This document shows, piece by piece, positions 1 through 4,632 of a DNA stretch of 5,141 nucleotides. The notes beneath the pieces are model-generated. The model had not been told where the DNA came from. It ran no database searches and was given only the letters and a program-made list of their open reading frames with translations. Position numbers and translations under genes: made by a program. Origin of the DNA: Candidatus Iainarchaeum sp. (GTDB taxonomy: Archaea; Iainarchaeota; Iainarchaeia; Iainarchaeales; GCA-2688035). The stretch's first letter is position 1. The number at the start of each line of letters is the position of its first letter. The stretch lies in assembly GCA_017609945.1 (NCBI GenBank), contig JAFCCZ010000067.1:1-5141 (forward strand), written 5' to 3'.

Positions 1-903
1 GCAATTGTGAACCTCAACAATCAGGCCGTCTGCACCCTCTGCAATGGCCGCCCTGCTAACCGGACTAATAAGGCTCTTCTTGCCGGTGCTGTGGCTTGGG
101 TCAACTATTACCGGGAGATGGGTTTTCTGCTTTAGCAGGGAAGTCATTCCGCTGAGAACGGGAAAACGCAGCTCAGGCTCATAGCTTCTGATACCGCGAT
201 TGCACAGGATGACCTGGCTGTTGCCCTCACTCAGGATGTATTCGGCGGCCATGAGGAATTCCTTCATATTTGAAGCAACGCCGTTTTTCAAAATCACGGG
301 TTTATTTACGCGGCCAACCTCCTTAAGCAAGTCAAAGTTCTGCATATTGCGCGCTCCGACCCTCAGAATATCAACATACTTCGCAACAAGCTCAACGTTT
401 CTTGTGTCCGTTACCTCTGTTTCAATCGGCAGGCCTGTCTCCTCCTTTGCCTTCTTCAGAATCTTAAGGCCTTCCTCACCCAACCCCTGAAACGCGTAGG
501 GCGAGGTTCTTGGCTTGAAAGCAGAGCCGCGCAGAATGGACGCGCCGGCCTTCTTTACAGCGTGCGCGGTCTCAAGAACCTGCTTCTCACTCTCAACAGC
601 GCAGGGCCCGGCAATTATCACAACTTTGTTTCCACCAATCTCAAACCCATTAACCTTAATTAGGGTGTCCTCCGGATGGAATTCCCTGCTAACGAGCTTG
701 TAGGGCGAAAGGATTAGCATTACCTTTTCAACGCAGGGCAGGCTTTTCAAATGGTCAACGTCAAGCAGCCTTTCGTCCCCAATCGCTCCAATTATTATTC
801 GCTCCTTTCCCCTGGAAACGTGTGGAGTAAGGCCCTTGCTCTCAATTTCTCTTGAAACGATTTCAATTGCTTTCTCGTCTGCGTTCTTTAACACAATTAT
901 CAT
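1..903 (-). CDS. aroF: 3-deoxy-7-phosphoheptulonate (DAHP) synthase, AroF/Thermotoga type, C-terminus cut by left edge
   Basis: It condenses phosphoenolpyruvate with erythrose 4-phosphate to DAHP, the first step of the shikimate pathway, in the cytosol. The frame is open from ATG 903-901 to base 1, giving 301 residues; family members with this layout have about 338, so roughly 35 are missing. Residues 1-70 form the ferredoxin-like regulatory domain found in the Thermotoga maritima enzyme, and H28 and S30 (PHVSRG) match the positions that bind feedback tyrosine there. The barrel follows: IAGPC (Cys101, metal), LRGSAFKPRTSPYAFQG (125-140, PEP site), KNG (206-208), CNRG (234-237), DPSH (His271, metal) and VEVH (Glu297, metal). 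The last metal ligand (Asp of the ALSD motif) would lie outside the window. The start ATG overlaps the transketolase C stop as ATGA; I see no strong ribosome binding site, so coupling is likely. Odd: CNRG and KNG replace the usual CERG and KRG, and the segment after GIRSYE differs from the usual ATRNTLD. Confidence 0.95.
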   Translation of the reverse strand, partial: MIIVLKNADEKAIEIVSREIESKGLTPHVSRGKERIIIGAIGDERLLDVDHLKSLPCVEKVMLILSPYKLVSREFHPEDTLIKVNGFEIGGNKVVIIAGPCAVESEKQVLETAHAVKKAGASILRGSAFKPRTSPYAFQGLGEEGLKILKKAKEETGLPIETEVTDTRNVELVAKYVDILRVGARNMQNFDLLKEVGRVNKPVILKNGVASNMKEFLMAAEYILSEGNSQVILCNRGIRSYEPELRFPVLSGMTSLLKQKTHLPVIVDPSHSTGKKSLISPVSRAAIAEGADGLIVEVHNC

Positions 904-1850
904 TGTTCATCATTCCCGTTTTGCAGCAATTTCTTCGCTGAATTGTAAATTGAATTAACGTCCATTGAAAACTTTTTGTAAAGCTCTTCTGGATTTCCCG
1001 ATTCGCCGAAAACGTTTCGCAGCCCAACGCGGGCAAGACGGCCAGGGTTTTTTTCACAGAGGGCTTCAGCAATGGCCGAGCCAAGGCCACCGATCACACT
1101 GTGGTCCTCGCACGAAACAATCCCCTGCGTTTCAGAGGCAGCTTTCAGGACAATGGATTCGTCCAGCGGCTTAATGCTGGGTAGGTTTATTACGCGGGCG
1201 CTTATGTTTTCCTTTTTGAGAAGCTCTGCTGCCTCCAATGCTTTTGAGAGCATGATTCCGCAGGCTGCAAGGGAGACATCGGTCCCTTCCTTAACAATAT
1301 TTCCCTTCCCGAAAGAGAACTCGTGCGAACTGTCAAAAAGAACCGGTGTTTTGAGGCGGCAGGTGCGAATGTAAACAGGGCCGCTGCGCTCTGCCGAGGC
1401 AAAAACCGCGCTCTTGGCTTCAGTGGAATCTGCAGGACAAACAACCGACATGTTGGGCAGGACCCGCATTAAGGCAATGTCCTCTGTTGCTTGGTGCGTT
1501 GCACCGTCCTCGCCAGTGGCAAGTCCGGCGTGGGAACCGCAAATATTAACGTTCAGATTGTTGTAGGCAACGCTGACGCGAACCTGGTCAAAAACGCGGT
1601 CAGTGCAGAAGACGGCAAAGCTGCTGGCGAAAGGGATTTTGCCGGAAATCGCCAGGCCTGCTGCTGTTCCAATCATATTTGCCTCGGCAACACCCATTTC
1701 AAAAAACCTTTCAGGGAATTTTGCGGCAAAGATTGCCGATTTTGTGCTCTTGCTGAGGTCAGCATCCAATGCAACCACATCCTGATTGCGTTCGCCGAGC
1801 TCTGCAAGGGCCTCTCCATAGGCCTGCCTTGTTGCAATTTCCTCGCTCAC
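900..1850 (-). CDS. tktB: Transketolase, C-terminal subunit (pyrimidine-binding and C-terminal domains)
   Basis: This is the second half of a split transketolase. With the N-subunit encoded just upstream it moves two-carbon ketol units between sugar phosphates, here probably to make erythrose 4-phosphate for the neighbouring DAHP synthase. The 316 residues match the usual length of C-subunits. The pyrimidine-binding domain covers about residues 3-165: Glu56 in MGVAEANMIG is the expected catalytic glutamate that activates the thiamine diphosphate aminopyrimidine, and GSHAGLATGEDGATHQATED (105-124) is the conserved substrate and cofactor loop. The C-terminal domain spans about 185-310, with SIKPLD (225-230) and ScEDHSVIGGLGSA (246-259). 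The start is GTG, overlapping the N-subunit stop as GTGA, with a clear GGAGG at 1862-1858 seven bases upstream. The stop overlaps the DAHP synthase start. It could also be read as a DXS-like or 2-oxoacid dehydrogenase beta domain, but the motifs and the partner gene favour transketolase. Confidence 0.95.
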   Translation of the reverse strand: MSEEIATRQAYGEALAELGERNQDVVALDADLSKSTKSAIFAAKFPERFFEMGVAEANMIGTAAGLAISGKIPFASSFAVFCTDRVFDQVRVSVAYNNLNVNICGSHAGLATGEDGATHQATEDIALMRVLPNMSVVCPADSTEAKSAVFASAERSGPVYIRTCRLKTPVLFDSSHEFSFGKGNIVKEGTDVSLAACGIMLSKALEAAELLKKENISARVINLPSIKPLDESIVLKAASETQGIVSCEDHSVIGGLGSAIAEALCEKNPGRLARVGLRNVFGESGNPEELYKKFSMDVNSIYNSAKKLLQNGNDEQ

Positions 1851-2662
1851 TTCAATTCCTCCAGCGCCCGCTCAAGCTCTTCACCGGTCAATACCTTACC
1901 GTGGTAATCGCAAACGTTTTCCATAAAGGAAACTCCCTTTCCCTTCACTGTCTTTGCAACCAGCACGGTGGGCTCTCCCTTGCAGCCCCTTGCCTGCTCA
2001 AATGCCTTAAGAATTTCGTCAAAATTGTGGCCGTCAATCTCCAAAACATTCCAGCCGAAGGCTCTCCACTTGTCCGCAACAGGCTCAATGTTCATTACCT
2101 CACAGGTCTTGCCGTCAATCTGCAGGTTGTTGTTGTCAACGATCGCGCAAAGGTTGCCAAGCTTGTAGTGGGCGGCGGACATTGCGGCCTCCCAAACCTG
2201 CCCTTCCTGAGATTCGCCGCAGCCAAGAAGGCAGTAGGTTCTGCTTTCCCTTCCCGAAAGCCTGTCCCCAAGCGCGATTCCGCAGGCAACACTCAGGCCC
2301 TGCCCCAAACTGCCGGTGCTTGACTCAACGCCTGGGGTCTTGCTCTTGTCGGGATGGCCCTGAAGCATTGAACCGGTCTTTCTGAGCGAGGAAAGCTCTT
2401 CTTTGGGGAAGTATCCTAACTCTGCAAGCACCGCGTAAAGCAATGGGCAGGCGTGTCCCTTGCTTAGGACAAATTTGTCACGTTCGGGATCATCGGGGTC
2501 ATCGGGGGAGTGGTTCATCTCGGAAAAGTAAAGGCTTGTAACCAAATCTGCGGAGCTGAGGCTTCCGCCGGGATGCCCTGAGCCAGCGGCCGTGGTCATC
2601 TTCAGAATTTCGCGCCTTACGGATCTTGAAAGGTCCACAAGCTCTGAAACAGACTTACTCAC
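1847..2662 (-). CDS. tktA: Transketolase, N-terminal subunit (thiamine diphosphate-binding half), with an altered metal-ligand motif
   Basis: This is the diphosphate-binding half of a split transketolase, 271 residues, the usual size for archaeal and bacterial N-subunits. Seen in the sequence: AGSGHPGGSLSSADL (His30), LSKGHACPLLYAVL (His70), QGHP (His103), GVESSTGSLGQGLS (111-124), then the cofactor motif region LLGCGESQEGQVWEAAMSAAHYKLGN (145-170) and VDNNNLQIDG (175-184). The His residues align with the substrate and cofactor histidines of yeast transketolase. Asn178 aligns with the second Mg ligand. The first ligand, normally Asp in GDG, is Cys148 (codon TGC at 2221-2219). All other signatures are intact, so it looks like a functional gene rather than a decayed one. 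The start is GTG inside the pheA stop region (8-base overlap), with GGAGGT at 2676-2671 eight bases upstream; the stop overlaps the C-subunit start. It acts with that subunit, and both would be needed for activity. Confidence 0.94.
   Translation of the reverse strand: MSKSVSELVDLSRSVRREILKMTTAAGSGHPGGSLSSADLVTSLYFSEMNHSPDDPDDPERDKFVLSKGHACPLLYAVLAELGYFPKEELSSLRKTGSMLQGHPDKSKTPGVESSTGSLGQGLSVACGIALGDRLSGRESRTYCLLGCGESQEGQVWEAAMSAAHYKLGNLCAIVDNNNLQIDGKTCEVMNIEPVADKWRAFGWNVLEIDGHNFDEILKAFEQARGCKGEPTVLVAKTVKGKGVSFMENVCDYHGKVLTGEELERALEELK
1858..1862 (-). promoter_or_regulatory. Ribosome binding site GGAGG deciding the transketolase C-subunit GTG start
   Basis: GGAGG lies 7 bases before the GTG at 1850-1848, inside the last codons of the N-subunit gene. 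It supports the GTG rather than a later start and independent initiation within the overlap. Confidence 0.8.
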
Positions 2663-3728
2663 TGACGCTGACCTCCATTGGGTAAGAGCCCAGGATTTTT
2701 ACAAACAGGCAGCTGTCCTTAATGCCCTCAAGGGCATTTTGGATGTTTTCATCGTCCACATAGCCCTCAAAGTCTATGAAGAAGACAACGTCCCAGGCCT
2801 TTTTCCTGGCCGGCCTTGACTCAATTTTGGTCATGTTAATGTCATTTTTTGAGAAGGACTCAATGGCCTTGAACAGGGTTCCCGGCTCGTTCTTTACGGA
2901 GAACATAATGCTTGTCTTGTTCTTTGCAGCCCGCTTTGGCTTGGTTTTTCCAATAACGAGGAAGCGGGTTACGTTGTGGGAGGAATCCTGAATGTTTTTT
3001 GCAACAACCCCTAAACCATACTCTTCTGCGGCAAGCTCTGAGGCAATCGCCGCACTGCTGTGGTAAAGCGAGGCAAGCTCTGCGGCCTTTGCCGTGCTGC
3101 TTGACTCAATAATCTCGGCTTTGGCAAGGTTGTTTGAAATCCAGCCCCTGCACTGCGCAAGAGCGCTTGGTCGGGAGCAAAGCTTTTTTATCTCGGAAAG
3201 CTTGTGCTTTGAGAGGAGATTGTGCCTTATCTCAAGCATTATCTCTGCAACAACGTTCAGGTCTGAATCCATAAAGGTGTCAAGCGTGTGGTTTATCGTG
3301 CCCTCAGTGCTGTTCTCAATCGGAACAACCCCATAGTCTGCAGAGCCCTTTTCAACCTCTGCAAAAACATCGTTTATGCTGTTCAAGGAAATGAATTCAC
3401 AGCTTGAGCCAAAGTTTTTTATTGCCGCCATGTGCGTGAAGGTTGTTGCAGGACCGAGGTAAGCTATCTTCAGCGAGGCCTCAAGGGTGCGGCACTCTGA
3501 AATAATGTTTCTGTAGATTGACTCAAGGGCCTTATTGCTCAATGGCCCCTTATTTTTTGAAATAATGTTTTCAAGAACAATTCGCTCCCTCTCAGGAACG
3601 TAAACAGAGGCCCCCTGTTTGCCCTTTTCAAGGGAAATGCCCTTGGCTAGCTTTGCCCTGTCGCTGAGCAGGGCCAGGATTTTTTCATCCACCGAGTCTA
3701 TTTCCTTTCGCTTCTTTTCAAGGGACAT
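2655..3728 (-). CDS. pheA: Bifunctional chorismate mutase / prephenate dehydratase with ACT domain (P-protein)
   Basis: It converts chorismate to prephenate and then to phenylpyruvate, the phenylalanine precursor. The 357 residues hold three domains. Residues 1-84 are an AroQ-type chorismate mutase: Arg7, Arg24, Lys35, Arg47 and Glu48 sit where the E. coli enzyme has its active-site residues. Residues 87-260 are prephenate dehydratase: AYLGPATTFTHMAA, VVPIENSTEGTINHTLD (134-150), SRPSALAQC (185-193), SSSTAKAAELA and the catalytic TRF (254-256). Residues 271-350 are an ACT domain with NEPGTLF (280-286) and ESRP (303-306), the segments that bind phenylalanine in the family, so feedback inhibition by Phe is expected. 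Slight departures are SRP for the common SHP and GTL for GAL. The gene begins 2 bases after the transaldolase stop; GGAG at 3737-3734 lies five bases before the ATG. Its stop overlaps the transketolase N start by 8 bases. Characterised archaeal prephenate dehydratases are more often single-function, so the fusion is a useful phylogenetic marker. Confidence 0.96.
   Translation of the reverse strand: MSLEKKRKEIDSVDEKILALLSDRAKLAKGISLEKGKQGASVYVPERERIVLENIISKNKGPLSNKALESIYRNIISECRTLEASLKIAYLGPATTFTHMAAIKNFGSSCEFISLNSINDVFAEVEKGSADYGVVPIENSTEGTINHTLDTFMDSDLNVVAEIMLEIRHNLLSKHKLSEIKKLCSRPSALAQCRGWISNNLAKAEIIESSSTAKAAELASLYHSSAAIASELAAEEYGLGVVAKNIQDSSHNVTRFLVIGKTKPKRAAKNKTSIMFSVKNEPGTLFKAIESFSKNDINMTKIESRPARKKAWDVVFFIDFEGYVDDENIQNALEGIKDSCLFVKILGSYPMEVSVSE
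2671..2676 (-). promoter_or_regulatory. Ribosome binding site GGAGGT deciding the transketolase N-subunit GTG start
   Basis: GGAGGT lies 8 bases before the GTG at 2662-2660, within the 3' end of pheA. It fixes a start that overlaps the pheA stop by 8 bases and gives the N-terminus expected for the family. Confidence 0.8.
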
Positions 3729-3730
3729 AA

Positions 3731-4387
3731 TTACTCCATCTTGCAGCCTGACTTCTCCCAGTCTGCCTTAAACTTCTTCAACCCGAGTTCTGTTAGGGGG
3801 TGCTTTACCATTTTCTCAATTATTTCGGGGGGAATCGTGGCAACGTGGCAGCCCAAAAGCGCGGCCTGCTGCGCGTGCTGGACGCTTCTCACAGAGGCAG
3901 CAATCAGCTTTGTTTCAAGCTTGTAGTTTTTCAGGATTTGTAGGGACTCCTCAACTGCTGCCATCCCGTCGTGGCCTGCGTCGTCAACCCTTCCAATGAA
4001 AATGTTTGTGTAGGTTGCGCCGGCTTTTGCCGCGAGAAGCACCTGGTTCGGCGAAAAGGTCAGAGTAACGTTTGTTTTGATGCCGTGTTCCTTGCAGTAT
4101 TTTGCTGCCTTGAGGCCCTCGTTTGTGCAGGGGACCTTTACTATTACGTTTTCGTGGAGCTTGCTGAGCATCTCAGCCTGGCTGCACATCCCCTCAAAGT
4201 CCGGCACAACAACCTCTGCCGAAACAGGACCGTTTACAAGGCCACAGATTTCCTTTACCATGGCCTTGAAGTCCTTGTTTGACTGCTTCGCGCAAAGCGA
4301 AGGGTTTGTGGTGGCCCCGTTAACCACCCCCAATTCTGCAACTCTCTTAATTGCGTTAACGTCAGCTGTATCAATCCAAATTTGCAT
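3731..4387 (-). CDS. tal: Transaldolase, small decameric TalC/Fsa-like family
   Basis: It probably transfers the dihydroxyacetone unit of fructose 6-phosphate or sedoheptulose 7-phosphate, linking glycolysis to erythrose 4-phosphate. The 218-residue length fits the small transaldolase/fructose-6-phosphate aldolase family. Visible key residues are Asp6 (WIDTAD), Thr27-Asn28 (TTNPS), Glu58 (SAEV), the Schiff-base Lys84 (VIVKVP), KTNVTLTFS (104-112), Arg133-Asp135 (GRVDD) and Ser165 (AASVRS). Glu58, the NVTL segment and Phe130 are the transaldolase versions of positions that are Gln, TLGT and Tyr in E. coli FsaA, so true transaldolase is favoured over fructose-6-phosphate aldolase. It is the first full-size gene of the operon, 91 bases downstream of a possible leader peptide, and lies 2 bases before pheA. 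The ATG is preceded by GGTGA at 4393-4389, which matches the 3' part of the GGAGGTGA consensus. The N-terminus MQIWIDTAD fits the family start exactly. Confidence 0.93.
   Translation of the reverse strand: MQIWIDTADVNAIKRVAELGVVNGATTNPSLCAKQSNKDFKAMVKEICGLVNGPVSAEVVVPDFEGMCSQAEMLSKLHENVIVKVPCTNEGLKAAKYCKEHGIKTNVTLTFSPNQVLLAAKAGATYTNIFIGRVDDAGHDGMAAVEESLQILKNYKLETKLIAASVRSVQHAQQAALLGCHVATIPPEIIEKMVKHPLTELGLKKFKADWEKSGCKME
3734..3737 (-). promoter_or_regulatory. Ribosome binding site GGAG for pheA
   Basis: GGAG overlaps the last sense codons of the transaldolase gene and lies 5 bases before the pheA ATG, with the transaldolase stop TAA between them. This suits coupled re-initiation. Confidence 0.7.
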
Positions 4388-4444
4388 TTCACCACTTCCT
4401 TGATTTCAATCCTTTCTTAGTGTCCACTACTATTTTTCAACCCT

Positions 4445-4479
4445 GGCGCACAAGCTAAATAGTTAAGTAGCTTGACGCC
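4445..4479 (-). promoter_or_regulatory. Strong RNA hairpin directly after the mini-ORF stop codon, candidate attenuator or mRNA switch
   Basis: On the minus strand CAAGCTA (4474-4468) pairs perfectly with TAGCTTG (4457-4451) around a 10-base loop. The stem is extended by GGCG (4479-4476) pairing with CGCC (4448-4445) across a small 1x2 internal loop, giving 11 Watson-Crick pairs. The outer arm includes the last base of the TAG stop of the aromatic mini-ORF, so a ribosome in the last codons or at the stop would sit on the 5' arm. What follows (AGGGTTGAAAAATAG) has no U-tract, so it is not a classical intrinsic terminator. It could act through mRNA folding, a factor-dependent terminator, mRNA processing, or as a DNA operator. 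The 3' arm GCGC (4449-4446) can also pair weakly with GCGC at 4564-4561 near the start of the mini-ORF. Confidence 0.6.
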
Positions 4480-4571
4480 TATGCAAAGTACCAGTAAGCA
4501 AAATAGCTGCCAACGGCTGCGCTGATCTTTCCGAAAAATCCTTCTTCCCTGAAAACACTTGCGCACTGCAT
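4479..4571 (-). CDS. Candidate 30-residue leader peptide rich in Phe, Tyr and Trp
   Basis: A short open frame runs from ATG 4571-4569 to TAG 4481-4479. It begins MQCASVFREEGFF and ends GSYFAYWYFA; 9 of its 30 residues are aromatic (5 Phe, 3 Tyr, 1 Trp), and 6 of those fall within its last 8 residues. It lies between a TATA-like box and the first gene of an aromatic amino-acid operon, and a strong hairpin starts at the last base of its stop codon. No ribosome binding site is visible, but the ATG is only 26 bases from the TATA-like box, so a leaderless or nearly leaderless transcript would start on it. I infer that its translation senses charged tRNAs for the pathway end products, like bacterial pheL or trpL. 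Alternatives are a small membrane peptide or a chance frame; a 30-codon frame alone proves nothing, and the case rests on composition plus position. Confidence 0.5.
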   Translation of the reverse strand: MQCASVFREEGFFGKISAAVGSYFAYWYFA

Positions 4572-4590
4572 AGTAAACAGAATATACTCT

Positions 4591-4610
4591 AAAGGGGTTT
4601 AAATACCTTT
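4591..4610 (-). promoter_or_regulatory. Probable archaeal-type promoter (TATA-like box in an imperfect palindrome) for the operon
   Basis: On the minus strand TATTTAAA (4605-4598) is preceded by purine-rich CGAAAGG, which fits a TFB-recognition element plus TATA box. The usual spacing of about 25 bases from box to start point would place transcription initiation near 4575, a few bases before the mini-ORF ATG at 4571. The element is an imperfect palindrome (AAAGG at one end, CCTTT at the other, TTTAAA in the centre; 16 of 20 positions symmetric). The plus-strand reading TTTAAATA matches the box consensus even better, so direction is ambiguous and an antisense transcript is possible. A second AT-rich stretch, AGTATATTC at 4588-4580, is a weaker alternative or could serve as a bacterial -10 element. 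Confidence 0.55.
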
Positions 4611-4611
4611 C

Positions 4612-4627
4612 GTGGGGGGGAGGGGGG
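4612..4627 (+). repeat. Poly-purine G tract (seven G, A, six G)
   Basis: The plus strand carries GTGGGGGGGAGGGGGG, so the minus-strand transcript of the upstream gene would read a C-rich run right after its stop. It sits 5 to 28 bases after that stop, just before the TATA-like palindrome. It may contribute to DNA stiffness or to a transcription boundary; it is not the T-rich signal usual for archaeal termination. The length of such homopolymer runs is also prone to sequencing error. Confidence 0.7.
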
Positions 4628-4632
4628 CAAGG

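Larger units (their letters stand above)
4388..4632. other. Intergenic regulatory region upstream of the aromatic operon
   Basis: This is the only sizeable gap between full-length genes in the window. In transcription order (right to left) it contains a C-rich tract, the TATA-like palindrome, the aromatic mini-ORF, the 11-bp hairpin, and about 57 bases leading to the transaldolase start. That last part includes small inverted repeats (TAGTGGACACTA; TTGAAATCAA) too weak to claim a role. No tRNA, T-box motif or recognisable riboswitch is seen. Confidence 0.8.

Noticed and set aside
200..490. Plus-strand open frame of 96 codons
   Set aside because: It is antisense to the DAHP synthase gene, whose minus-strand frame carries all the family motifs.
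1769..2323. 184-codon plus-strand open frame antisense to the transketolase genes
   Set aside because: It lies wholly opposite two well-supported transketolase genes, and its translation is Cys/Leu/Gln-rich with no family features.
3731..4387. Fructose-6-phosphate aldolase instead of transaldolase
   Set aside because: Glu58, NVTL and Phe130 follow the transaldolase pattern rather than the Gln/TLGT/Tyr pattern of E. coli FsaA, and the transketolase neighbours fit transaldolase.
4077..4403. Plus-strand open frame of 108 codons opposite transaldolase
   Set aside because: Antisense shadow of a well-supported transaldolase; no recognisable features and no plus-strand context.
4430..4481. Rho-independent terminator or T-box in the leader
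   Set aside because: The hairpin is followed by AGGGTTGAAAAATAG, with no U-run, and no AGGGTGGNACCGCG-type T-box sequence is present.
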